DNA from: Watersipora subatra | Taxonomy: Eukaryota > Bryozoa > Gymnolaemata > Cheilostomatida > Watersiporidae | Assembly: GCF_963576615.1 (NCBI RefSeq) | Contig: NC_088714.1 | Coordinates: forward strand, 2,232,001-2,296,000 | Direction of reading: 5' to 3' | Length of the DNA: 64,000 nucleotides | In this document: piece after piece, positions 44,601 through 56,223 of the stretch | How positions within the stretch are numbered: the first letter of the stretch is position 1 | How the letters are laid out: every line of letters starts with the position of its first letter | Notes under the pieces: model-generated | Seen by the model: the letters and a program-made list of their open reading frames with translations, nothing else | The model's database searches: none | What the model was told of the DNA's origin: nothing | Made by a program: the position numbers and the translations under genes

Positions 44601-47600
44601 AATGACCAATTTTTCTCATTTCAGCAATTCTCGTGTGTAAAACGGTAATATTTTCCCTTTAGAACCAGTAGCCAAGTTGGAGCTGTAATCCTTTCCAACA
44701 AAAGGTCAGTGGTCAGACAACTTCCCTTAAGCTGCTAACAAAAGTCCAAATCATTACGAAAACAGCATCGTTCAGGCTTTCTTGCCGAATTAGGTTGAAA
44801 AAGGTTTTAAAGATATCAGCTACCATTATATTGAAAACTAAGCCATATAGTTAATAGGTGTTAAAATTTTAGTGATAAAAATGAAATTATGTAAAATGGT
44901 TAAAATGCATACTAAAACTTATCTTTTAAATGTGTGTTTATTAAGCTAAACTTATTTAAAGTGAATTTATAGTTTATGTTATCCGTACGTCTGTCTTGAA
45001 GGTAAGAACTCTCTATGGTACGTTGCAACGCTACATTTTAATGCAGATCATAGCCAATATATACAATAAATATACGAAAGTTACTGTTGATAACTATAGT
45101 ACTAAGGTTAACATATTATTTTGTTACTAATTTTTAATATGTACAGCACTCATATAAAATTTTGACGATTTTTAACAGTGGATGTTTGCACTGTATAATT
45201 ACTATGGTTTTTATACCCCTCCATACAATTTTTTCACCATATGATGCCAACCTTGTAATGGATTAAAATCGTATCCTGAGGGTGCACTGTATCATGATTT
45301 CGAGTCTCGCGCGACGTAATCTTTCATCTCAACCTCTAACTGTGGCTTCGGACAGACAGACAGATCTCTTATTATAGTAAAGACTCATCAAACCATTCAA
45401 TAAAATAACAGTCAAGGTTCTGTAAGTCACTACAAATCTAAAATAGATGTATAAGGGCTTGTCCAGTGACTCACTGTATATAGACCGTGATCCAACAACA
45501 CAATCTCAGCATTGTGTTTGGAAGTCCTCTTGACAAGCACGTTGCCAGGATGGGGATCGCAATGAACAAACCCATGTTTGAATATCATTTCTGAGTACAT
45601 GTGGCTGAGATTGTTGCTTACCTAAAAGAAAGTTTTGAGTGAGATAAGATGAGTGTTGTAGTGAGCCCAACTATTTCCTGTTAGCAATTTTATCAGTTCC
45701 TGCTAATACCGTACAAGCTATTTGAAACACATTTAAACAAATAAACAATATCGTGTGCAACTGTGCTTGAGTTCTGAATAAATTAGAGTTGAACAGTAAC
45801 ATGTTCCCAGGTAGTAGTAAAGTAATATGTTCCCGGGTAGTAGTAAAGCAATATGTTCCCAGGTAGTAGAAAAGCAATACAATCCCATGTAGTAGTAAAG
45901 CGATATGTTCCCAGATAGTAGTAAAGCAATATGTTCCCAGGTAGTAGTAAAGCCATATGTTCCCAGGTAGTAGAAAAGCAATACAATCCCATGTAGTAGT
46001 AAAGCGATATGTTCCCAGATAGTAGTAAAGCAATATGTTCCCAGGTAGTAGTAAAGCCATATGTTCCCAGGTAGTAGAAAAGCAATACAATCCCATGTAG
46101 TAGTAAAGCGATATGTTCCCAGATAGTAGTAAAGCAATATGTTCCCAGGTAGTAGTAAAGCGATATGTTCCCGTTTCCAGGTAGTAAAAAAGCAATACAT
46201 TCCCAGGTAGTAGTAAAGCAATATGTGTTCGCTAGACAGGAGTAATAGAAGTGCTCAAAGGTGTGATGCTGCTAACTGCTAAACAGTATTTTATTTTTAA
46301 AAAAATTGGGAAAAAAATTGTGGAAATTTTATAAATATCCTTGATCAGTCATGATCGACTAGTAGACACAAGATAAAGCAGGAAACACGACAGCTAACAT
46401 ACTTTACAACACTCTAGTAGACAGCTAGTCTTGTTGCAAATAATGTTCTAAAGTGACACAAAAATGTGACAAAAACTCAAGCCAAACCGTTCTATTGGAC
46501 GGACTATAACATAGAAAAACCAAAAGTAAATAAGCATACAAAAGGACTCTCACATTGCATTCATACATAATGACCCTGACAAAGAGACCTTTAAACAGAA
46601 CCTCTTCAGCAAAACAACAACCAAAGCAATGATCTCTACTTGCCATGCACGAATAAAACAGACATATTGTGAAATGGAATTTCTAGTGGTAAGAATCTGC
46701 GCTGTAACTTACTTCTTCAACAGGGATGTCATGCGCTAGCATGTACTCCCTGTCATCAGCTCGACCACCTTCACAAAACTCCATGGTGAGAACACGAGGA
46801 GAAGAGAAGCCCCAGTATATCCTCGGCACCTTCAAGCATGAAATGTATGACAACATTTCTCCAACTCTCTCCGCATTTTTTCCCTCATTTTCAAAATCAA
46901 GCTCAAGAGGAAGATTTCGTCTCGTCTCGGCAGCTAGCCAGAGGAAACTGAATGAAGGGAATAGCCAAGCTACCGTCTGCACCAGAACCTGTCAGGAGAC
47001 AAGCTAAATATTAAGAGTTTAATGAAGGAAACTTGGAGCTAAGGCAACGATAATCAAGTGTAGTAAAATATTGGCAGAGGCTAAATTGAACGCAGAGAAA
47101 AACTTCAATAAAAACATTTATTATTGAAAAGTGCCTAAATATAAATTTGACAACTAGGGCTAACACGTATATGCATATCCCTAAACTGAAACTCCTAACG
47201 TTAAAACATAACAGTGACCCTGGACTTGTCACAAACATGCATATCGCAAGCTTGAGAAGTAGGAATTTGCGCAGGCAACTTTGGGCAGTTTAGAGTCGTA
47301 TGAGTGATATATATCATAGTGATTGCTACCGGCAGACATTCCAGTCAAGGTTTAACTTAAAGCTATGATTACTACACAGTAGCAACAGCTGAACCATTTT
47401 ATGATCAAACAGCGAATGGTCTTGTACTAAACAGCGAATGGTCTTGTATCAAACAGCGAATGGTCTTGTATCAAACAGCGAATGGTCTTATATCAAACAG
47501 CGAATGGTTTTGTATCAAACAGCGAATGGTCTTGTATCAAACTGAATTTCCTTCACCCGTTGTACTAAGGAAACTGGATATGCCATGTCTAAGGCTAAGG

Positions 47601-50600
47601 GAACTGGATATGCCGTGTCTAAGGCTAAGGGAACTGGATATGCCGTGTCTAAGGATAAGGAAAATGGATATGCTATGTCTAAGGAAACTGGATATGCCGT
47701 GTCTAAGGCTAAGGGAACTGGATATGCCGTGTCTAAGGCTTTACTACTGCTTGATAAGTATAATTTATGAAAATACTTGGTTGAGACAACGAAAATCAAA
47801 AGCCAGAAGTTTTATTTACGATGAATGAAAAATCCAAAAATGCCTCAAATATTTATTTTCCCTTGATTTAGGCTTACATGATATGATAAAAATATTTACT
47901 GTTGATCAGCTGGCAAAAGACAAACATTTTGTTTGTTAATACAATAGCGCCTAGAAATTATAAACAATGAAACCATGTTGGCATTGTGGCTGCGTAGTTG
48001 AAGAGAGCTGAAGATTATCATGGGATCCCTGTCAGAAGCGGTATGTAACACCTAAACCAGGAGAATCTGATGAAACTCTTCACTAGTTTTTTCTCTATGA
48101 TTTTAAAATGACGTGACTTCACTATATCCATTTTTCAACTACAGAAGCTACTAGCCAAACTGAACGGTTAACAAATGCTTGTTACATTTTTGCATTTTAA
48201 TAATAGTTCTTCTAAGAAAGATCTAAGATGTCTAATATTTTATTTATGTAGGAATGAAGAGATTTGTACATAAACCATCATTCAGTAGGTCAAATTTGAT
48301 TCGCAGGTGTACCGGAGTAGGCAACAGTTAACATGAAAGCGTTATGATAAGTTGACGAGCTTCTTTTTCCTTGTTCAAATTTATCTAGCTATTGATTCCA
48401 TCAAACTATGGATAGCACAGATTCAGCATTGCGCCAAATTCTTCCATTTTTGAGTCCGCAAATACTTAAAACGGCTCTTTTATAAATGGGCTGATATATA
48501 AAAGCAATTTGCCATCACTGGTTTCTTGCAACCTGAATTAATCAAACTAAAGACGCTTTGCCAGTTATAACTGGTTATAACTAGTTATAACTAATAGTAA
48601 CAGGTTACGACTGGTATTAACTGGTTACAGCTCATACTAACTGATGATAAATGGTTGTATTAGTAGCTGGTTATAACCAGTAATAACTATTTATAACCAG
48701 TTAATACTGGTTATAACCAAAATATTGGCAATAACTGGTTATAGCTAATTATAATTGATTGTCTTGAATGAATGAATAAAATAAACAGTGATTTTCTAGC
48801 AATAACCTTTGATAGAACTTTAGTGGACTCAGCACTGTCTACAGACAGACAGACAGACATCATAAAATGATCTGCCAGCATCTAAAGGCCGGTTCACGCT
48901 ATATCCCCGTATTTCGGGGTTGATGCCACAATACTTCGGTGATCGTTGATGATAACCATGTTCACGCTATCACATACCTATCGGCTTTTGCATCTAGAAG
49001 TACTCCATGACATAGTGTTTTCATACATCTTTTTAATTTTTCATGAAGAAACCTTTTTGTTTTCGCGTGCTAGAATCAAAAACTAGTCCTGCAGCGACTA
49101 TCATAAACGGACATAAATAAATCACTCTATCAGCGACCGCGAATTATCATCGTTGAAATGGTTCACATTTGAAAGGCGGTCGTCGATGCTCGGCGAAGTA
49201 TCGGGAACGTTTGATATCAATGCCATCAATTCACGGTTCACATCATCGACGATGAACGCCGAAAGGAAGACGCTGACAAACGGTGATATAGTGTGAACCG
49301 GTCTTAAGAGGGACTGTGGCCACAACAATACAAAATGAAGGAATACATATATGAATACATGAGAACTCCTTGCTGCTGTCTAAGGCTACTACTCAGTTTA
49401 AGCACAGATCATAGGAAACAGTAAACACAACTCCCAATCACGCAAAAATTCTTAGGTAGTCTAAACAAACTTTTGTCTAGCCTTTCGTTATCCTTTTTAC
49501 CTCCATAGTATTCATGTCTACAAATGAGTGAGCCTTCACTTTGGGATGCTGTACTTTCACAGCAAGCACCGTCCCATCCTTTAAGACTGCCTTGTGCACC
49601 TGAGCTAAAGAAGCCGTACCAATTGGCTTGTCACTAAATGATTCAAATTGAGACATCACCTGCAATACCAGTAGGACAAACATACAAAATTTAATGCATA
49701 GGCAAAATTTGTTCAAATACATCAATAAAAAAACAGTGTTATTTTCCAGCATATGAGTAAGTGTGAAGTTTATGTAAAATATTAGTGCCAATGCCAAGAT
49801 AAAATGAATAACTAAAATGAAAAAGTGCTTTTTTACTTGTTTCAGACAGCTTATATAGCATGGAAACCGCAGTCAACTTTAAATGCCTGATATAAATCAT
49901 ACCAGGGGCAACGATTATAGAGTGCCCTCTATGGCGATTACCCACAGCATATAGGGTAGTAGACTTTGCCAATACTAGCACAGTATTCCAACTGAGTGCT
50001 TCAATAGTAGCCTCAACTGTGCTCTAAGAACAAATAATTTAAACTTTGCAACAACAAAAATGTTTCCAAGGGTTACGGAGACTTAAGAAGGTTGGGCAGA
50101 CTTGTGAAGGATTGGAAAAACAAGGGAATGGTAAAAAAAACTTAGGAAGAATTTAAGAGATTTGGGGAAGGGTTGCAGCAACATAGAAAATGTAGGCAAC
50201 AGCCTTAAAAAGATTAGATGACTTGGGTGAAGTTGGAAAAACTTTGGAAGGAATGAACAGACATGGGAAGAATTGGAGAGACGTAGGAAGAGTTGGAGAG
50301 ACATAGGAAGAGTTGGAGAGACATGAGAAGAGTTGGAGAGACATAGGAAGAGTTGGAGAAACATAGGAAGAGTTGGAGAAACATAGGAAGAGTAGGAGAG
50401 ACATAGGAAGAGTTGGAGAGACATAGGAAGAATTGGAGAGACATAGGAAGAGTTGGAGAGACATAGGAAGAGTTGGAGAGACATAGGAAGAGTTGGAGAG
50501 ACATAGGAAGAGTTGGAGAGACATAGGAAGAGTTGGAGAGACGTAGGAAGAGTAGGAGAGACGTAGGGAGAGTTGGAGAGACATGGGAAGAGTTGGAGAG

Positions 50601-53011
50601 ACATGGGAAGAGTTGGAGAGACATAAGAAGAGTTGGAGAGACATGGGAAGAGTTGGAGAGACATGGGAAGAGTTGGAGAGACATAGGAAGAGTTGGAGAG
50701 ACATGGGAAGAGTTGGAGAGACATGGGAAGAGTTGGAGAGACATAGGAAGGGTTGGAGAGACATGGGAAGAGTTGGAGAGACATGGGAAGAGTTGGAGAG
50801 ACATGGAAAGAGTTGGAGAGACATAGGAAGAGTTGGAGAGACGTAGGGAGAGTTGGAGAGACGTAGGGAGAGTAGGAGAGATGTAGGAAGAGTTGGAGAG
50901 ACATAGGAAGAGTTGGAGAGACATAGGAAGAGTTGGAGAGACATAGGAAAAGTTGGAGAGACATGGGAAGAATTGGAGAGACATAGGAAGAGTTGGAGAG
51001 ATATGGGAAGAGTTGGAGAGACATAGGAAGAGTTGGAGAGACATAGGAAGAGTTGGAGAGACAGGAAGAGATGGAGAGACATAGGAAGAGTTGGAGAGAC
51101 ATAGGAAGAGTTGGAGAGACATGGGAAGAGTTGAAGAGACATGGGAAGAGTTGGAGAGACATAGGAAGAGTTGGAGAGACATAGGAAAAATTGGAGAAAC
51201 ATAGCAAAAGTTGGAGAGATATAGGAAGAGTAGGAGAGACATAGGAAGAGTTGGAGAGACATGGGAAGAGTTGGTAAAACTCGGTCTCAATCCAATCGAT
51301 AGAGTAGACAGACCTCTTCTCCAAGATCCTCCCGTATGACTTGCAGGACTGCCTCCTTACTTGACTCAGGAGCACTGTCATGCAGCACCTTTAAGGTACT
51401 AACATATTCCTTAGGCAGCAAGTAGTCCAGAGAGCCAACATGCTGACCAACTTTGATAAAGCAGCCTCCATTGCGACAGCATAACTGCAAAAGCTTGTCA
51501 GCACTGCGCGTATGAACCTAGAAACATGTTAGCCATGATTTGACAGAGTTTTGCAAAAACAGTGTGATGTAGTAACACTGATGACAAATATAGTAATATA
51601 GCTCCTGATATAATATCCAACGCAAAATCTAGACAGGTTGGAATAGACATTTTATAAAACAAGAACCTGTTGTATTAAACATCCAGTTGTGAGTATTTAA
51701 CTGTTTTTGACAAAGGTCACTTGCTGAGTAAGCATTAGCATATATGCCAGTGTTGAACTGATATATCAGTTCTTTCCACATCCAATTAGTGCTTACAATG
51801 TCAAGATAAACTTGTCTATTTCAAATGTAATATCTGAAGTACTTTGATATTGAAATATAACCATAAAAATCCCATTTTTATTAGTCATGCTACAAACAGA
51901 GTAACAAATACCTGAGACATCTTTAATTTATATTCATCGTTCACTTCTGTTGGTAGTGAGCTCATCGTCCGCTTGTAGTCAACCACGATACTTGCCCCCT
52001 AGAGTTGGACATATGACATTACAGTTACCCTTCTGTAGTCAACTACTATACTTGTCTCTAAAGTTAGACACATGATACGACAGTTACCCATCTGTAGTCA
52101 ACTGCTATACTTGTCCCTAAAGTTCGACACATGACATTACAGTTACCTTTCTTTAATCAACCACGATACTTGCCCTCTAGAGTTAGATACATGACACGAC
52201 AGTTACCCTTCTGTAGTCAACTACTATACTTATCCCTAGAGTTAGACACATGACACGACAGTTACCTTTCTGTAGTCCACAACTATACTTGTCCCTAAAG
52301 TTCGACACATGACATTAGAGTTACCCTTCTTTTATCAACCATAATACTTGCCCCCTAGAGTTAGACACATGACAATACAGTTACCCATCTGTAGTCAACC
52401 ACCATACTTGTCCCTAAAGTTAGACACATGACATAACAGTTACCCTTCTGTAGTCAACCATCATACTTGTCCCTAAAGTTAGACACATGACATTACAGTT
52501 ACCCTTCTGTAGTCAACCATCATACTTGTCCCTAGAGTTAGACACATGACAATACAGTTACCCATCTGTAGTCAACCACCATACTTGCCCTTAGAATTAG
52601 ACACATGAAACTAGACATTACAGTTACCTTTCTGTAGTCAATTGTGAAACTCGCACCGTAGAATTAAACACATAAAGACACATCGAGTTCCTGAATGTGC
52701 TATGGCAATTAACACCAGCCTAGTTAAATGACAATCCAGCTACCATGTTTCTCATTTTCACTCACCATAACAGTTTTATAATGAATGGAGTCTACACTAG
52801 TAAACCCGGAATATTTTAGCAAGATTTGAATAAAGACTTACAAAATGAAGCTGAGTTCAAACGTTACACTACTGGTATGTCTTACTGTCATGGCAGCTCG
52901 TCCGAACCGCATAATACCCGCATCATCGCCGAGTGTGACTGCTGCCGTAGTGAGTCCACAAGCAGAGACTGCTACAATGCCACCGGTTAGCTTGGCTATT
53001 CGCATCAGCAT
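41624..53011 (-). CDS. ADCK1: AarF domain-containing kinase 1 (UbiB/ABC1 atypical kinase), eight exons, complete
   Basis: Mitochondrial UbiB-family protein. Exons: 53011-52886, 51998-51912, 51517-51314, 49659-49501, 46988-46713, 45621-45475, 42935-42735 (or to 42750), 41953-41624. All introns GT-AG, phase 0; about 509 residues against roughly 520-530 in vertebrates. The first Met is preceded by an in-frame stop. The N-terminus is hydrophobic ([19 protein letters not shown]), suiting a mitochondrial signal or membrane anchor. Family marks: [16 protein letters not shown] (the KxGQ motif), [26 protein letters not shown] (ATP-binding Lys), [31 protein letters not shown] (catalytic-loop equivalent), VLLDHGLY (metal-binding Asp), [17 protein letters not shown]. 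No key residue is lost. Two donors 15 nt apart (42749 and 42734) would give isoforms differing by five residues, VIADE. Confidence 0.97.
42000..42440. repeat. Degenerate minisatellite in ADCK1 intron 7
   Basis: Diverged repeats of CACAGGCTACAAGATAACTA and ACACAGACTATAAGATAACT, unit about 25-40 bp. Low copy identity. Confidence 0.75.
42966..43230. repeat. 33-bp minisatellite in ADCK1 intron 6
   Basis: Eight copies of a unit with TATATAGTATCAGCTAGACA and GCCTAGCAACTAC. It lies 30 bp upstream, in transcript direction, of the acceptor of exon 42935-42735, so the branch-point region borders or overlaps the array. Confidence 0.93.
43800..44155. repeat. About 31-bp minisatellite in ADCK1 intron 6
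   Basis: About ten copies with ACTCAACTAGTACCCTGGCT and CTACTCAGCTAGT; CTAGTA/TACTAG-type half-palindromes recur. Confidence 0.9.
44357..45289. mobile_element. TIR DNA transposon, non-autonomous, 933 bp
   Basis: Perfect 18-bp terminal inverted repeats CAGTGCACCCTCAGGATA (44357-44374) and its inverse (45272-45289), each flanked by TA, the target duplication of Tc1/mariner/pogo-type elements. No transposase; a 62-codon frame at 44417-44605 has no recognised similarity. The right half is shared with the EEF1G-intron repeat. Inserted in ADCK1 intron 6. Confidence 0.9.
45292..45383 (-). mobile_element. Helitron-type 5' end, second subfamily, interrupted by the TIR element
   Basis: Minus strand starts TCTTTACTATAATAAGA at 45383, continues through GTCTGTCTGTC and GAAGCCACAG, and stops at the TA flank of the 933-bp TIR element. 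The same head is at 34296 on plus. Confidence 0.5.
45790..46225. repeat. 26-bp minisatellite with 104-bp higher-order unit
   Basis: Units such as ATGTTCCCAGGTAGTAGTAA then AGCAAT. The variant AATACAATCCCATGTAGTAG recurs at 45876, 45980 and 46084, exactly four units apart. In ADCK1 intron 5. The Tyr/Leu-rich open frames here are artefacts. Confidence 0.93.
47405..47540. repeat. 22-bp minisatellite in ADCK1 intron 4
   Basis: Six copies of AAACAGCGAATGGTCTTGTA plus TC. Confidence 0.93.
47575..47740. repeat. 30-bp minisatellite in ADCK1 intron 4
   Basis: About six copies containing CTGGATATGCCGTGTCTAAG and GCTAAGGGAA, one shortened by about a dozen bases. It sits about 35 bp from the 22-bp array, separated by unique sequence. 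Confidence 0.93.
48560..48740. repeat. Degenerate TTATAACCAGT/ACTGGTTATAA repeats
   Basis: Short words ACTGGTTATAAC and TTATAACCAGT occur in both orientations, so the stretch is rich in small hairpins. In ADCK1 intron 4. Confidence 0.8.
50230..51275. repeat. 20-bp minisatellite, about 52 copies, in ADCK1 intron 3
   Basis: Unit AGAGTTGGAGAGACATAGGA with CATGGG and CGTAGG variants. In transcript direction it starts about 40 nt after the donor of exon 51517-51314. The minus-strand transcript is pyrimidine-rich; its 370-430-codon Ser/Leu/Pro-rich open frames are artefacts. Confidence 0.96.
51974..52690. repeat. 59-bp minisatellite of splice-acceptor-containing units
   Basis: About 12 copies with GTTAGACACATGACATTACA, GTTACCCTTCTGTAGTCAAC and CATACTTGTCCCTAA. 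The left-most unit extends into ADCK1 exon 2: 51974-51998 are exon bases (TTGCCCC at the edge), and the acceptor CTAG is in the unit. Other units keep TTTAG or CTCTAG followed by GGACAAGTAT, mimicking the real junction. Confidence 0.93.
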
Positions 53012-53075
53012 CTTGACTGTTTTGGTAATGAGCAGATGAGTTTAGTTTTTATAGATGTCATATTTGAAGCAACTA

Positions 53076-53236
53076 CAACACAACAGTACGCCCTAAGTAG
53101 AACACAACAGTACGCCCTAAGTAGAACACAACAGTACGCCCTAAGTAGAACACAACAGTACGTCCTAAGTAGAAGACAACAGTATGCCCTAAGTAAAACA
53201 CAACAGTACGCCCTGTACAATACAACAGTACGTCCT
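53076..53236. repeat. 24-bp minisatellite just upstream of ADCK1
   Basis: Seven copies of ACAACAGTACGCCCTAAGTA plus GAAC, starting 65 bp before the ADCK1 start codon, so in its 5' UTR or core promoter. Confidence 0.92.
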
Positions 53237-53899
53237 ATGTAGAACTTGTGTCTAGTCAAAAGAATCTCAAAATATAGGCAGTTGAAAGAATAATTGGCAG
53301 CCAGGGCTAAGGAGAGCTAAAATAAGTTCTGAATACTAAAGACTAAGATGAGATCTTTGAGACTGATGAATTGTTGACACACAAGCAATTTTTCTTTCTA
53401 TACATGTATCTAGTAAAGAGTAGGTCTTATGAACTCTATGTATCCTCAACATTGAATTTACATTGCCTGGTCAAACCTTGACACGCTTGAAAGGCACAAC
53501 AATCTAGTGAGAAAAATAGTGTTTATTCTAAAAAAACTCGAAATATAAAATCATTTGGATAAGTTGAATTAGCATAAATCTACAAAAGTAAATGGAAATT
53601 ATTGTTCAATGGGAAACAAAAATAGATATCTTTATATTATGTGGACTTTTACCAAACAGTAAAAAAGCATTTAACACCATAATTATTTTCAAGTAATTTG
53701 CAGATTTAATGGACTTAATTAGCAGAGTTAGTTATGGTAAAACATGAAATGGTGTTGATGATTATGCTAAGAATAAAGGCATTCATCATTGAATATTGCA
53801 GAAAATTATGTGCTGCATGTGCATGTAGATTATTTTTTATAGCGAAGTAGTTCACTATTAAAGTTAGCCCAAATGTCAATCACTACTTGATAAAATAGT
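53237..53899. other. Upstream flank of ADCK1, no gene seen
   Basis: AT-rich, no convincing open frame or repeat. Likely holds distal promoter sequence for ADCK1. Confidence 0.5.
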
Positions 53900-54540
53900 T
53901 CTAAATTAGGGCAAGGTGAAGTGAAAATCTACGAAATATTCAGTGGCCTTCCTGATCAAGATGATAACAATTTTGACCAAGCTGTCAGCAGCCTAGACCA
54001 ACAATTCAATATGATACAAAATAAAATCTATTTGAGGCATGTCTTTTGTAAGATGACCTAGAGCAAACCTAGAGGAAAACAATCCCACAGTATGTTGCTA
54101 GGTTTAGAACTGCCACAGATGGTTGTGGCTATACAGACGCGAATGTCAAAATTGTTGACCATGTAGTAGTGTATTCATGCTGTTCCAATGAGTTGAGCAC
54201 AAAGAACCTATAGGAACGAGATGCATTAGACCTTGCTAAGCTACAACAAATGGCAGCAATTCACGAAGCACTAGAGATCCAGTCCCGTGAATTGAGTAAC
54301 AGTGCAAATAAGGCCACAAGTAGTGTCAATAAGACAGAGGCACATGTAGCCAAATCTATTGCTGAACCTAAACAGAATTTCGCTGATGTCCTATGTTTTC
54401 GTTGTGAAAAAAGGCCATAAAGGGTATAGCTTTACCAGCCAGCCAAAAAAAGACGTGTACAAAGTGTAAGGGCAAAGATCATTTTGCATCATGCTGTAGA
54501 ACACCTAGCTCAACTAAACAAAATAAAGCTTAGTTAAGCT
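53900..54540 (+). pseudogene. Decayed gag fragment of a gypsy-like retroelement
   Basis: Frames broken by stops encode pieces such as FSGLPDQDDNNFDQA, an AxxALEIQSRELSN-like helix and two zinc-knuckle-like motifs, the second being CTKCKGKDHFASCC. The order capsid-like helices then CCHC knuckles fits a Mag-type gypsy gag. No protease or RT follows before the BEL/Pao LTR. Confidence 0.6.
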
Positions 54541-54970
54541 AGGTACAGTGCGCAGTTTGTATAGGCTAAAATCAATTGACAATTTTGAACAGGGGTATGT
54601 GTTTAACTGCAAAATTAAACAGGAAAACAAGAGGTGAATTTGTATATGTTGGCCACAATGTGGAAACCCCTGCTAAGTGCACCAGAACAGCTAGGCCTAA
54701 TCAAAATAGGTGTTAACTTATGTACAGGTTACCAGGATGAATATCAAAATATGGCAAAAGAGTTCACGGAGGTTTTTAATGAATAGGTTTACTAAGAGAC
54801 AGAGAGGTAAAGCTAAACATAGTTCTGTTAGGTCAGTCATCCAGCCTTATCAGTGAATTCAGTTCAGACTCAGAACTAATGTCGAAGATAAAATCAGAGT
54901 TGACTGACAAAGATATCTTTGAGCCTTGATACTTTGAAAATACAGTAGAGTAGCATTTTGCTTTGCATTT

Positions 54971-55353
54971 TGTATGATTTTATCTCAGTTTTTCAATGTT
55001 GATACTTTCTTTTATTTGTATTAAGTTTCATCATTATGCCAATGTCATATACATATATAATCAAGAGCTAACCAAAAGGGGAATCGCATACTATTTAGCG
55101 ATCTCCTAGATGTGTTAAGGTAAATGTTATATCTTTCATTTTATGTGTTTTATTTTATATGTTACCAATGGCTTTGCAGATGACCAACTGTATAATTAAC
55201 GTACTTTCAATAACCTTTTATTGACAATCATGTTATTGTTTTATAGTAGTTTCACGGTGTTGACAAGCATAAATAATAAATTTGAATAGAATAAACACTA
55301 TGCCTCATCATCCGCATGTGACAACATAACTATGAACCAGGGAATCCGCTACA
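54971..55353 (+). repeat. 5' LTR of the BEL/Pao element
   Basis: Starts TGTATGATTTTATC, ends GAATCCGCTACA (TG...CA). About 85-90% identical to the 3' LTR. Contains TTCACGGTGTTGACAAGCAT and AATAATAAATTTGAATAGAA, shared by both LTRs. Confidence 0.8.
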
Positions 55354-56223
55354 GTGAAACTTATAGACACTAACGGAAGTGAAATCGGATTGCCATAAGT
55401 ATATAGGATATACATGTACATATATATTAAAAGACATTAATTTCTACTCCAGCAGCACAAGTGAAACTCTGTTGATTTACAAAAGAAAAGTGGAGCCTTT
55501 AGCAGCTAGAGCCAAGCAGCCATAGCCGAGCAGCCAGAGCCACGCAGCCAGAGACATCTTGACTTCCAGCTTGACAAGTCGCATTACTGTTTCCTTTTTA
55601 AAACAACACCAATTGACTTTGTTTTATGTTTTTTAATGATTCAATAATCTTTTTACGCAGATAGTTGAATTGTTCGCTGAATAGTTTGTGTTAGCAACTA
55701 AGCGATTCTACTAGTGCAAATTCTGGTTATTGGGCAGTGAATCATACAAGGGTGATAGTCTCAATTGATTCCTCGTAGAGAAACTTTGTGGATATGAATT
55801 TCAAGGCTAATCCTTTTTTGATTGCTGTCAGTAAAGACTACTGGTAATTAAATCTAGTGCATTGCCTTCAATTTTTGGCGATTCTTAGTAAGATGGCTAT
55901 AAATAAATTAGAAAATTGAATGTTTTTAGCTGAAAAATTGTGACAGGTTTTCGCCGTAGTGCAGAACACGTTGCCACATTTTTGGAATTGTGTTCACGGA
56001 TTCATAAGATTAAATCAATACGAGTAAAGTTTGAAGCTTTTTCTCCTGGGCTAAATCATGTCTGATAAATAAGATTTCACTTCCGTACACAGTGAAGAGT
56101 CTACCAGTAAGAGATGTTCAGCAAGACTAAAATTACAGTCAATTAAGTCTGAGTTACAAGCAACCATTGAAAATCTCAGTGTAAGTCACAAGACTACATT
56201 AAATAACTTGCAAGATAAATCTA

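Noticed and set aside
45671-46221. Tyr/Leu-rich open frames of 162-174 codons
   Set aside because: Products of the 26-bp array in ADCK1 intron 5; several frames open at once.
50083-51381. Ser/Leu/Pro-rich open frames of 358-432 codons on the minus strand
   Set aside because: Translation of the 20-bp array in ADCK1 intron 3, open in all three frames of the same strand; no independent coding signal.
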